Of a stretch of DNA of 64,000 bases, positions 53,405 to 62,567 are shown piece by piece. The position numbers were made by a program, and so were the translations under genes. The stretch comes from Bin55 sp009840545 (lineage in GTDB: Bacteria > Pseudomonadota > Gammaproteobacteria > Pseudomonadales > Azotimanducaceae). The DNA lies in the NCBI GenBank assembly GCA_965208815.1, contig OZ242357.1, forward strand, positions 2,170,001-2,234,000, read 5' to 3'. The first letter of the stretch is position 1; each line of letters begins with the position of its first letter. Under the pieces are notes generated by a model. The model saw only the letters and a list, made by a program, of their open reading frames with translations. It did no database searches and was not told the origin of the DNA.

Positions 53405-55232
53405 ATGAGTCCAAATTCCACAGAAAGAACCGAAGGAAGACGCGACTATTTGGCGGGAACGGCGATTGGAGCGGTTCTGTCCATAGGAGCAATATTTGTG
53501 TACTTGGCACTCGACTCCTCGAGCGCTGAACAGAGCAAGTTAAGTCGTACCGTGCATGCTCCTGAACGGTCGTCTACTGTGCAACCTGGTGATGCGAAGG
53601 CCACGATCTCGGGTGTATTCGAGTTTGACTCACCGACGGACTTAAATAGCTCCAAAGGTGGTTTTGCTTTCACGGCTTCCTTGCACCGAATCGTTGCAGA
53701 ATCGAGTGAGGAGGAATTGGCTAGTCTTCTTGTGCAATCCGTAGACGTTGCACACCCACGTCTTCGCGACGAAATTCAGAGAACACTGGGTCGCGGACTT
53801 GCCGCGAGCAACCCTCATCATGCGTTGAGCAAAGTCAAAGACCTTCCTTCCGAACAACAACGCTCATTTGTAAGTGGAGTGTTTCAGGAATGGGCTTTTG
53901 TGGACCCGGACAGAGCGATAGATTCTGCGACGGATCTGGCCAGAGGCAGTGTAACTTCGGCCACACAAGCAGTACTAAGGGCACGAAGTGATTTGTCCGA
54001 CAGTTTGAGCCTGAAAGTCGCCAAAGAGCTCGGAGCAGAGGCCGATGCATTGCTTATGGCAAGTCGGGAAGACGTCGAGGAATTTGTCGATGATCCAGAG
54101 CAAACATGGAATTTGTTGATAAATGACGACCTACATGACACCTATCAGCTCGAAGCACTCGTTAGAGTTGCCGAACTGTGGGTTGAAAGAGATGGGGTTG
54201 AGATTATTTCTAGGATCTATCCAGATAGTAGCACTCAATTTGGTGGTAGTCAGGCTGTGACGAGTAATGTGGTAGCTGCCGTAAGTGCCCGGGATCCTGA
54301 AGCCGCTTTCGAGTACGTGCTGGGCTTGTCTGGACCAGACCGCTACAAAATTCCAACGATCTTGGCAACATGGGCGGAAATTAGCCCAATTGATGCCATA
54401 AAAGCGCTTTCCAAACTTGAGCTTGACATCGAAGGTAACTCTTTCCGACGAAACTTCGTTCACATTTGGGCCCTTCGTGACCCAAATGGGGTTGTTCAGC
54501 ATATCAGACAGTTTGAGCCACCGATGCAATTGTTGGCTACAGAACAAGTGATAGGAACTGTGGCTCGAACTTCTCCGCAAGAGGCAGTAAAGCTGCTCGA
54601 GAGTGTGGCCGACATCTTCGAAGATACTTCAAGCATCGAATACAGGCTCGCGATGAGTTGGGGGGGCGCTTGACCCGAATGCAGCTCTCGAGTGGGTATT
54701 GGCTGACGCCCGCCTTAACAACCCTCGGCGGTCGCAAATGCTAGCAGGCCTTGTTAGTTCGTTGACGTATATCGATCCAGTACGGGCATTTGAAGTGGCG
54801 TTGGAGCAGCCTCTAAAAGAGCATGGTGGCGGAATGGAGTCAGATGTCATACGCTTTCTGTGCTATTCGGGAAACGTTGAATTGGCAATCGAACTGTTGC
54901 CCAAGGTACGAGAGGAATCAAAGAAGAGCGCAAATATGAGTATTGGGCATGGTTTGATAGAAGCGAGGCAGACAAAGCGGGCACTGTCGTTCGGTGAAGA
55001 ACTGCCAGAGTCACAACGAATGGATTATTACTCGTCGGTAGCAATCTCATGGGCTGGTGCAAGGCCACTGGAAATGCTGGAGGAGCTTCCTCGGCTACCT
55101 GATGAGCAAAAGTCAAGCATGGCGGCGACACTTGCCGAAGTGAACAAGTTTGATCCTGTCCTCTCAGATGAGCAAATGGAACAGGTCAAAACGTTTTTGA
55201 ATGAAGAAGACGCCGAGAGCGTCGAATTCTAG
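53405..55232 (+). pseudogene. helical-repeat protein, copy 2, split by a frameshift in a run of seven G
   Basis: Paralogue of the previous gene with the same layout: one N-terminal membrane helix (YLAGTAIGAVLSIGAIFVYLAL), linker, then W..DP..A repeats. The frame from 53405 stops at 54671-54673 right after the run of seven G at 54660-54666. With six G the reading continues SWGALDPNAALEWVLADARLNN into the frame that ends at 55232, giving about 608 residues, matching the 616 of copy 1, and the joined text aligns with DHWSQSDPRAALDWLL there. It may be a true pseudogene, a phase-variable tract or a sequencing error. Both halves keep good codon use and otherwise no damage, so it is a recent or artificial break. 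Confidence 0.75.
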
Positions 55233-55610
55233 AAGAGCATGTAGATTGGACAGGTTATCTCTAAAACAGGGCTAGGTTCAACCGGTGGGAAAGTAATCGC
55301 TCAATTCTCGCCCCTAATGTTCATGTACTTTGATTCCAACCTTTTACGTTTCCGAATGGCCAACGGTGCTTTGAGTATTTCCGTAGGTCGCGCTTCAGTA
55401 CGAATAGGTTCGAAGTAGCCTTGGAACGAGATGCATTACCGTAGATCGACTGGGAAATGGTCTACCGCGGAGCCTGCAAGGAGTTCGCTCTCGTATTAGA
55501 CTTCTCAATAGAATCCATGTCGTTCAGTCCCTTCTGGAAGAGCACTGGGATTTGTTCTTCATTCATGCGCTCGCCTAAAGTCGCACTGGGAATGCGTGAC
55601 TCCGTCTTCT
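55233..55610 (+). other. intergenic region without a convincing gene
   Basis: 378 bases between the split helical-repeat gene and the convergent HAD gene. A 34-codon minus-strand ATG frame around 55455-55560 has ordinary codon use but no ribosome site or family. No hairpin with a T-run was found. Confidence 0.4.
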
Positions 55611-56261
55611 TTAACTCTGCGTCGACCCACCAAGTCTCAAGAGAGCTTTTAACACCGTGATCGTGTCGGTTTTCCTGGGAACATGTACAGCTTGCATGCC
55701 GCTGTCAATTGCGCCAACGACATTCTCACTATTGTCGTCCAGAAACAGGACCGTGTTTGGGCAAGTACTCATTTGATTTGAAACATTCAAGTACGCTTCA
55801 ACATCTGGTTTGCGCAATCCAATGGTCGATGAATTGAAGATTGCTCGAAAGACAAAGAGCTCTTCTCTAAACTCGCTCCCCCAGACTGATTCGTGCTCTG
55901 GGTTTGAATTGGTGAAGCAGTAAACAGGCAGCTCAGCTGCGAGTTGACGTATCAACACTAGTACGTCTTGAAATGGTTGTCCCACCAATGCATTCCAACC
56001 AATCCTCCAATCTTCGAGACTCATCTCAATCCCAAGTTGAGTGCTTAGACCGTCCGCAAGTTGGTTAAATGTTGTCTTTCCTGTCTCGTAATCTTTGTAG
56101 TGTTGCTCAATTGACCAACGTCCTACGAATTCGTCAAATCCAACTCCAGAAGCTTCGGACCAGTGCCTAAACACCCGTCGAGGATGTACCGAGACTACAA
56201 CTCCTCCCATGTCAAACAGTACGTGACGGATTCGATCAAATTCCAAAGTATCCTGTCCCAA
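55611..56261 (-). CDS. HAD-superfamily hydrolase
   Basis: A 216-residue phosphatase-like protein of the HAD superfamily. Motif I is VLFDMGGVVVS with the nucleophile Asp and general acid slot, motif II TNSN, motif III the Lys in GLRKPDVEAY, and motif IV LFLDDNSENV. It belongs with YihX-type sugar-phosphate or haloacid-dehalogenase-like members; the second Asp of motif I is replaced by Gly (DMG), as in many such proteins. It begins with TTG at 56261 or at 56246, the latter preceded by CAGGA. It stands between convergent and divergent neighbours. Confidence 0.83.
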   Translation of the reverse strand: MGQDTLEFDRIRHVLFDMGGVVVSVHPRRVFRHWSEASGVGFDEFVGRWSIEQHYKDYETGKTTFNQLADGLSTQLGIEMSLEDWRIGWNALVGQPFQDVLVLIRQLAAELPVYCFTNSNPEHESVWGSEFREELFVFRAIFNSSTIGLRKPDVEAYLNVSNQMSTCPNTVLFLDDNSENVVGAIDSGMQAVHVPRKTDTITVLKALLRLGGSTQS

Positions 56262-56413
56262 TTGTTCGATTTGGTCGATTCTGTTGAAGAAAGCCCAGCT
56301 ACCTTAGAATTTCTTCAGTACGCCGAAGGGGTTCGAAAATTCAACGGCTAAGCGACCGAATAGTAGCAGGAGTTCTCCGCACTCTTGCAATATTCCCACT
56401 CCGTGTTCTCCGA

Positions 56414-57214
56414 ATGTTTGGGAGGTTCTACGGTTGGACAACCAGCCTATCGTCATCGCGAGTTGCCCGAACCACTCGAACCAACTTGAGCCTTTGCTAT
56501 CCCAACATGGATTCAAAGCAGCTTCGTGAATTAGCAAGGAGGTCGCTATGCGAGACCGGATGCACTATTTTCGAGATGGCAGCAATCTGGTATTGGAATA
56601 CCGAAGCCTTGAAGAGCCTCATCGTCCGATTTGATGGCAGACATCTCCTAGAGCAGGAACTCGAACGAGGAGGAGTGATTTGTGTATGTCCTCATTGGGG
56701 GAATTGGGAAGTCGCATCGTTCGCATTCGGTTTGAACTACAAAGCAACCGCTCTCTATGATGCGAGACGATTGGCTGACCATGTCGATCACGTTACAGAA
56801 ATGCGAAGCCGGTTTGGGTTGTCCATGGCTTCAATCTTGCCGTCGGGCCTTAAAGTCTTGTTGAGAGCATTAAGATCGTCAGAGATAGTGCTCGTGCTAC
56901 CCGATCAAGTACCGACACGAGGCAAAAATGTGATTGTTAAGTTCATGGAAGTCGAGGCCGTCACAACAACGATTGTCCAATCACTTTCTCAGCACACGGG
57001 GGCCTCGATTGTCATGCTGACGTTCGAACGTGTGCCGAATGGATTTCACATTCGAGTGGAACCCATGTCACCCGCAGTCCTGGACGGCGACCCTAGTATC
57101 TCGGCTCAAACTATCAATGACGAAATCGCGCGTGCAATTCAGCGTGACCCAGCCCAATATCAATGGGAATACAAGCGATTTCGGCGCATTCCTGGGCTTG
57201 ATTACTACAGCTAA
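56414..57214 (+). CDS. lipid A biosynthesis-type lauroyl acyltransferase (LpxL/LpxM family)
   Basis: Inner-membrane acyltransferase adding secondary acyl chains to lipid A or a related lipid. Visible are NLSLCYPNM, then the catalytic HX4E motif in CPHWGNWEVASF near residue 93, and VLVLPDQVPTRGK further on. It is 266 residues, shorter than usual (about 300). The frame stays open upstream to 56288 and encodes VAGVLRTLAIFPLRVLRMFGRFYG, a proper LpxL-type membrane leader, but contains no ATG, GTG or TTG. So either translation starts at the ATG 56414 without the anchor, or at an unusual codon such as ATT at 56339 (AAGGGG lies upstream). Substrate unknown. Confidence 0.82.
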   Translation: MFGRFYGWTTSLSSSRVARTTRTNLSLCYPNMDSKQLRELARRSLCETGCTIFEMAAIWYWNTEALKSLIVRFDGRHLLEQELERGGVICVCPHWGNWEVASFAFGLNYKATALYDARRLADHVDHVTEMRSRFGLSMASILPSGLKVLLRALRSSEIVLVLPDQVPTRGKNVIVKFMEVEAVTTTIVQSLSQHTGASIVMLTFERVPNGFHIRVEPMSPAVLDGDPSISAQTINDEIARAIQRDPAQYQWEYKRFRRIPGLDYYS

Positions 57215-57240
57215 TCGTGAGGAAAGCTCTACGTGGTTAC

Positions 57241-59046
57241 CTAGAAACGAGCATCTCCGCTTCGAATTTCAGCTAGGAATTTTTCGTCGAGTCTTGAGTA
57301 GTTTGCATCCCGCGGTTTGAGAACGTAAATCGGATCTTCAACAACTGAAACGTCGTACCCCTCGTCGCGCAAGTCCTTCTTCACCATTTTGAAAGTGCCA
57401 GTTACTTCTTGTGCGGGTTGCACGCGGACAAAAACGGGGCGAGCATATGGCGGCAGATTCTTCTGCACATACTCGGAGAAAGCTGTAACGTCCAACTGAT
57501 CCAGACCCTCGTTTAGGCAGACGGCTGCCATTCCGGCACGTCCTTCCGATCCTGGAATCTCGACCCCGAAAACATTGCTCATCGAAATCTCTTCGAATCC
57601 ATTTAAAATCTCTCCCACTTCATTGGTGGACACATTCTCCGATCTCCAACGGAACGTGTCTCCAAGTCTGTCTACAAACTGGTAGTGCTTGTACCCTAGT
57701 GAGAATCCAACATCCACGGTCTTGAGCAAATCTCCAGTGTTGAACCAGCTGTCTCCTTGCTCGAACACATCGCGCAACACTTTGCCTTCCGTGGCCGAAG
57801 AGTCGGTATAGCCTTCAAATGCTGAATTTGGACTGATGTAACCAATGCAAAGACCCGGCTCTCCGTCTTCAACTTCTACACACCTGCCATTCTCGTCTCT
57901 GACTACCTCGGCACTCTCTGGATCGTAGCGTACCAACGCAACCGTCGAAGCGGTTAGTCCCACTGTACAGTCCTTGTTCAAGATGTTCGCGAACGCAACA
58001 TTGCCCTCGCTCGCTCCGTAGAACTCGGTCACCCGTTTAATTCCAAATCTTCGTTTGAAATCAATCCAAATATCGGGCCGCAGACCATTTCCAATCATTG
58101 TGTGAAGTGGATTTTCTGCGTCGTCCGCTTTTTCAGGTGAGTTGTAGAGATAGCGGAGCATCTCTCCCACGTAGACCAGATGGCTTACTTTGTGCTGGCG
58201 AAGGTCATCAAGGAATCTACTTGCGGAGAATCGCCTTTGCAGGACAATGGAAGCTCCACTTAGCATGCAAGCCCCAACTCCTATGATTAGCCCTGTACCG
58301 TGGTACAGCGGTAGGCACAGATAGACGCGATCAGGTTGCTTGCATCGCAGACCAGCAATATGGGAGAGACTCGCCATTTGCAGAAAACGGCGATTTGACA
58401 TGACCGCTGCCTTTGGTAGTCCGGTTGTACCTGATGTGAAAATATAAAACGATGTCTCTCGAAGCGTTACATGGTCCTGAGCTGCAGGTTCGGTTGGTTC
58501 CAAATTCGAGCTCAATGCACTTAGATCCGACGCCCATTCGGGGATCTCACTTGACTCGTCGTCACGTACTGCAACAAATCCGTCGTTTCCTAGTGCTACA
58601 GAGTCACGGACTCCAGCGATTGCATCGCTAAGCTCAGTGCCGAATACACACAACTTTGAATCGGAAGTTGTAATGCAGTGCTGGAGAGGCTTCTCGCGAA
58701 GGTTGTTGTTGATGAGCGCAGCTACAGCCCCAAGCTTGTTAATTGCAACACACAACGTGATGAATTCTGGTCGGTTTTCCATCATGAGGGACACCACATC
58801 CCCGCGACCCACTCCCAAATTCGCAAGTGCTCCTGCCAAGCGGCACGCCTCGTCGTTTAGTTCGCGCCAGGTTTGGGTACGGTCACCGAATATAACAGCG
58901 ACATCGCCACCATACTTTTGTGCTGTTGCACTCACGTGCCGTCCAAAACAATCAACTTCGTCCAAGGGACGTGGTTTCATTCCCTTTTTTAGCGTCAGGA
59001 GCGTTGGAACATCCCCAAGAACCGAAGCAAAATCCGAAAAACTCAT
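57241..59046 (-). CDS. long-chain/very-long-chain acyl-CoA synthetase
   Basis: AMP-forming enzyme of 601 residues activating fatty acids as CoA thioesters. It has the P-loop IFTSGTTGLPKAAVMSNRR near residue 210, VYLCLPLYHGTGLIIG, EFYGASEGNVAF, and C-terminal YARPVFVRVQPAQEVTGTFKMVKKDL, the pattern of the fatty-acid transport protein/FadD6 branch. Last of a minus-strand cluster that starts with the MBL-fold gene (59406-60566) and a small membrane protein; it lies 60 bases after the latter. It converges on the acyltransferase gene with 26 bases between. Confidence 0.9.
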   Translation of the reverse strand: MSFSDFASVLGDVPTLLTLKKGMKPRPLDEVDCFGRHVSATAQKYGGDVAVIFGDRTQTWRELNDEACRLAGALANLGVGRGDVVSLMMENRPEFITLCVAINKLGAVAALINNNLREKPLQHCITTSDSKLCVFGTELSDAIAGVRDSVALGNDGFVAVRDDESSEIPEWASDLSALSSNLEPTEPAAQDHVTLRETSFYIFTSGTTGLPKAAVMSNRRFLQMASLSHIAGLRCKQPDRVYLCLPLYHGTGLIIGVGACMLSGASIVLQRRFSASRFLDDLRQHKVSHLVYVGEMLRYLYNSPEKADDAENPLHTMIGNGLRPDIWIDFKRRFGIKRVTEFYGASEGNVAFANILNKDCTVGLTASTVALVRYDPESAEVVRDENGRCVEVEDGEPGLCIGYISPNSAFEGYTDSSATEGKVLRDVFEQGDSWFNTGDLLKTVDVGFSLGYKHYQFVDRLGDTFRWRSENVSTNEVGEILNGFEEISMSNVFGVEIPGSEGRAGMAAVCLNEGLDQLDVTAFSEYVQKNLPPYARPVFVRVQPAQEVTGTFKMVKKDLRDEGYDVSVVEDPIYVLKPRDANYSRLDEKFLAEIRSGDARF

Positions 59047-59106
59047 TGCCGGCTACCTCGCGTAAATTGATGCAGTTGAATAATAGAACAATCGGTTGAG
59101 ATCAAG

Positions 59107-59403
59107 CTACTTGGATTGATTGAGTTCATCCCGTGCCGGACCAATTCGGGGTGCTGCCAATTCAGCCTCCGTTCGCTGCATCCATCGTCTGATTTTTCGA
59201 TCAATACCTGGAATGCACATTCCAATAAACAAAATCCCCAAAGGCAACATCCAAAAACCAAGAACTGGCAAGAAACCCAGAACTCCGCCTATGCAAAGCC
59301 CAATTCCAAGAGGAATGCGTGCGATTAGAGGCAACTTCTCTCCATATTCCAAGCCTTTGAGAACTAGCCTTTTTGCGGCACGAAAGAAAGCGTTCTTGGT
59401 CAT
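59107..59403 (-). CDS. small membrane protein, two helices
   Basis: A 98-residue protein with two hydrophobic segments in series (about residues 28-46 and 48-66, ARIPLGIGLCIGGVLGFLPV and LGFWMLPLGILFIGMCIPGI) and charged ends. This resembles small PGPGW-like transmembrane proteins, but the match is loose. The ATG at 59403 was chosen; TTG at 59409 would overlap the stop of the MBL gene as TTGA. Probably co-transcribed with the MBL-fold gene and the acyl-CoA synthetase. Function unknown. Confidence 0.7.
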   Translation of the reverse strand: MTKNAFFRAAKRLVLKGLEYGEKLPLIARIPLGIGLCIGGVLGFLPVLGFWMLPLGILFIGMCIPGIDRKIRRWMQRTEAELAAPRIGPARDELNQSK

Positions 59404-59405
59404 TT

Positions 59406-60566
59406 TCAAACCATGAGTGGAGAATCGTCGGGCTCGTCGTGGTGCCCGGGTGTGGCGCGTCTGCTCAAGTCGGGGTCAATTGACGTGAACCAATAGCGAT
59501 CCTCTGAACCCATCGATCGCTCTAGTCGATTTCGGTGCATAAGCAAATGACAATGGGCAATTGCTTCGCCCAACGCCATCATTTGCTGCCTTGGGTCCAA
59601 CTTCCGCTTGAAGAGTACCGGCAAGAGATCCATAGCCGTTCGTGGTTCAACGCAGTGCTCTTCAATGGCTAGCATCCGGTCCTCATGATGGTTGATCAAA
59701 TCACGTAGTCGTTCTCGTATCCCATAAAAAGGCAGATTGTGTGCAGGAAGGACCAATGTATCTGCTGGCAAGTCGAGGAACCTGTCATGCGAATCCATCC
59801 ATGCCTTAAGAGGATTTGCTTGCGGCTCGGTGGGAAACACGCTAACGTTCGACGTGATAATTGGAAGAATTTGGTCGCCGGACAACAGTACCTTGAGGCT
59901 CATGCAATGCAAACACGCATGCTCGGGCGAATGCCCGGAACCAACGGTTACTCGCCAGTCGTGCCCTCCGATTGTGAGTATGTCGCCATCGACAAGTCTT
60001 TGAAATCCAGAGGGAAATGTAGGTGTGCCATTGAAAGCAGTTTCTTGGCGTTTGTTGCGCATTCCGGAAGCAACTCTCTTGCGCCAGGACTCTCGAGCTT
60101 TCTGCATAAACCGTGGGTCAATCCCAGCTCTAGTGTAAAACTCGGCACCTTCCCAGCTGTTGGAGTATGACCCTCCGCCTGCGAACATGGTCCTTGCCTG
60201 GTAATACTCCCCATGAGTCATCAAAAGCGGAACTCGAAATCGATTCGTGATCATTCCGGCTTGACCAATGTGGTCGGGATGCATGTGTGTGCAGGTAACA
60301 CCTAGGATCGGCTTATTCTTCAGACGCTTTTCGATTATCTGTTCCCACAATTGCTTCGTCTGATCGTTTCCCAATCCGGTATCCACCACGTACCATCCTC
60401 TGTCATCTTCCAAAAGATAGAGATTGATGTGATCGAGTGAACCGCCCATAGGCATTGTCAGCCATTGAACGCCGGGGGCAACCTCAACTAGACTTCCGGG
60501 TTTCGGATGCTCACTGAATGGATAACTCAGTTTGCGTTGCAGGGATTGATGCGAAGATTCTGGCAT
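59406..60566 (-). CDS. MBL-fold metallohydrolase
   Basis: A 386-residue metallo-beta-lactamase-fold hydrolase with the zinc motif THMHPDHIGQ near residue 100, a second metal site at VGSGHSPEHAC, and LLSGDQILPIITSN after it. It then has a helical extension of about 110 residues that contains PAHNLPFYG with a further His ligand and IEEHCVEPRTAMDLL. Members cleave thioesters, esters or glutathione adducts. Its neighbour acyl-CoA synthetase makes a thioesterase role conceivable, but this is inference. ATG at 60566 was preferred to a GTG/ATG further up, as the first residues there are unconserved. Confidence 0.87.
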   Translation of the reverse strand: MPESSHQSLQRKLSYPFSEHPKPGSLVEVAPGVQWLTMPMGGSLDHINLYLLEDDRGWYVVDTGLGNDQTKQLWEQIIEKRLKNKPILGVTCTHMHPDHIGQAGMITNRFRVPLLMTHGEYYQARTMFAGGGSYSNSWEGAEFYTRAGIDPRFMQKARESWRKRVASGMRNKRQETAFNGTPTFPSGFQRLVDGDILTIGGHDWRVTVGSGHSPEHACLHCMSLKVLLSGDQILPIITSNVSVFPTEPQANPLKAWMDSHDRFLDLPADTLVLPAHNLPFYGIRERLRDLINHHEDRMLAIEEHCVEPRTAMDLLPVLFKRKLDPRQQMMALGEAIAHCHLLMHRNRLERSMGSEDRYWFTSIDPDLSRRATPGHHDEPDDSPLMV

Positions 60567-61301
60567 GCGGGTAGAGGTTGCGGCACTCGTGCGTAACCAC
60601 CGCACAGAGGGAGACTGTCAGTTTCTCTGCAATTATAGTTTTCTCGCAAGACGTCGATTTGGCTATAAGGACCACCTATCGGGTCGCGCAGGTACGACAG
60701 AGTTCACACGCATGTTCCTCTGCAGATTCGTCCTGGGCAATGCAGCTCAACTTGACTTGCATATCTACGATGAATGTACGAGGAATACTAGTAACCCCCA
60801 TCGCTGGTGAAATTCCTCGTCTGCTCGTACTTAGGCAGACATTCGACCATCCAGGGTTTTGCTGGGTAGTTGTCAATTAGGGCACGCAGAGCAACGACGC
60901 GCTTTTGTATCCAAATTTCCTTTTTGTCGTTCGTCTCGCCTTGATCGAGAAAGGTTCTCCCGGAAAAGTCGCCAAGACGCTCTAACAAATACACGATGCT
61001 TCGCACTTCTGAATGACTATGCACGCAGTCGGCTGGTGTCGGCGTAACTCGGGACTAATTCACGCGGAAGACTATAGCTAACGTCTGCCAAACGACAGCT
61101 AGGATAGCACTGTTCTGGCAATGGAATCGCTTGCAAGTCGACTACATATGTGGTCGAGTTCCGACGTAATCAGAGTCTCTACCGACCTCAGGTGCTTGTG
61201 ACCACTCCCTGTGTGCGATTCAAGTAACATTTAGCTAATGCGCAAGCTCCGCAATATTCGGAACGAACGCACAAAAAAGACATCGATTGGAGGGAAATAC
61301 G
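60567..61301 (+). other. long gap between divergent genes, holding a possible decayed gene
   Basis: 735 bases between the divergent MBL-fold and acyl-CoA dehydrogenase genes; both promoters must lie here. The only coding-like signal is the possible redoxin remnant at 60676-61024. The rest has stops in all frames and no clear hairpin or repeat. Confidence 0.4.
60676..61024 (-). pseudogene. possible remnant of a thioredoxin/TlpA-like redoxin
   Basis: Two overlapping minus-strand frames look like parts of one broken redoxin. The first (from 61024) ends near 60787 after RVVALRALIDNYPAKPWMVEC. A shift into the second continues LSTSRRGISPAMGVTSIPRTFIVDMQ, resembling the cis-Pro segment (GVTSIPTTFLID) of thioredoxin-like proteins, to a stop just before 60676. 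The CxxC active site is not seen. Resemblance is short and could be chance. Confidence 0.28.
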
Positions 61302-62558
61302 ATGCCAATGAATGTTAGCCCTGTGCCTACCCTTGACGACGAAGTCAACCACGTTCGACTCGCAACCGCAGAAATCATCAATGAGCACATTCTTCCGTAC
61401 GAAGGCAAACTTTGGGCTCGCAACCTCGATGGAACGACACCGTCTCAACAGGCCCAGACAGAAGCAGCGGACCTGCGCCGAAACGTACAAAACGAAGTCA
61501 AGAGAGCGAAGCTTTGGGCTCCTCATCTTCCACCAGAATTCGGTGGGATGGGTCTTAGTTTCATGCAACACGCCTACATGAATGAAGTACTTGCTTATGC
61601 TCCCGGTGCAGCCTCATTGTTTGGAGTAGTGGCTCCTAATTCCGGAAACCAGAAAATCCTCGTGAAGTACGGTACACCACAGCAGCACGAAAAATGGTTG
61701 ATCCCCCTTACGGAGGGTCGTATGCAATCTGGGTTTTCCATGACCGAGCCTATGAATCCTGGCTCAGACCCACGCTCTTTAACTACCCGTGCCGTTTTAG
61801 ATGGAGATGAATGGGTAATCAATGGACACAAGTGGTTTACATCAAATGGCCATGCAGCCGACTTCTATATCGTGATGTGCAGAACGGCGGACATGGACGA
61901 TCCAACGGGCGCGAACGAGAAAATGACTCAAATCATCGTTCCAAGAACGACTCCCGGAGTAAACATCATTCGGGGGGTGCCCGTGTGGGGCAAGCGATCA
62001 AGCCACTGCGAGATCAAGTACGAGAACGTGAGGGTGCCCAAAGAAAACCAGTTGGGCCGAACCGGCACCGGACACCAAGCAGCTCAAGATCGCTTGGGAG
62101 CCGGTCGAATATATCACTGCATGAATTCAGTAGGAGCAATGTGGCGGTGCTTCGACCTTATGGTTGATCGAATCATCAAGCGCAAGGTTCACGGAGGCGA
62201 AACTCTGGAACATAAACAGTTCATGCAGGGCTTCATTGCTGATTCCTATATGGACATCCAGTCTTCTCGTCTAATGGTTGTAGATTGTGCTCAGAAAATG
62301 GAAGCAGGCGCAGATTCTCGAACGGACATATCGTCAATTAAGGTCTACGTTCCTGCCGCTTATCACCGGGTTGTCGACCGAGCCATTCAGGTCTACGGCG
62401 CGGCAGGTGTTTCCGGAGACTATCCATTTGCTGACATGTATACAGGTGCACGTACACTTCGAATCGCAGATGGACCGGATGAAGTCCACAAAATCTTAAT
62501 AGCGAAAAACGTGCTTCGTCGCTACCATGCCGGAGAGACATGGGACTTTGGAAACTAG
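61302..62558 (+). CDS. acyl-CoA dehydrogenase family protein
   Basis: FAD enzyme of 418 residues. Key parts are LWAPHLPPEFGGMGLSFMQ, the FAD-binding FSMTEPMNPGSDPRSLTTRAV and INGHKWFTSNGHAADFYIVM, and the C-terminal QVYGAAGVSGDYPF and ARTLRIADGPDEVHKILIAKNVLRR. The IADGPDEVH ending is that of the ACAD10/11-like branch of longer or branched acyl-CoA dehydrogenases rather than the EGT form. GGAGGG lies seven bases before the ATG at 61302; an upstream TTG at 61287 is within the ribosome site. The hydratase gene follows after 9 bases. Confidence 0.92.
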   Translation: MPMNVSPVPTLDDEVNHVRLATAEIINEHILPYEGKLWARNLDGTTPSQQAQTEAADLRRNVQNEVKRAKLWAPHLPPEFGGMGLSFMQHAYMNEVLAYAPGAASLFGVVAPNSGNQKILVKYGTPQQHEKWLIPLTEGRMQSGFSMTEPMNPGSDPRSLTTRAVLDGDEWVINGHKWFTSNGHAADFYIVMCRTADMDDPTGANEKMTQIIVPRTTPGVNIIRGVPVWGKRSSHCEIKYENVRVPKENQLGRTGTGHQAAQDRLGAGRIYHCMNSVGAMWRCFDLMVDRIIKRKVHGGETLEHKQFMQGFIADSYMDIQSSRLMVVDCAQKMEAGADSRTDISSIKVYVPAAYHRVVDRAIQVYGAAGVSGDYPFADMYTGARTLRIADGPDEVHKILIAKNVLRRYHAGETWDFGN

Positions 62559-62567
62559 GATTTGGCT

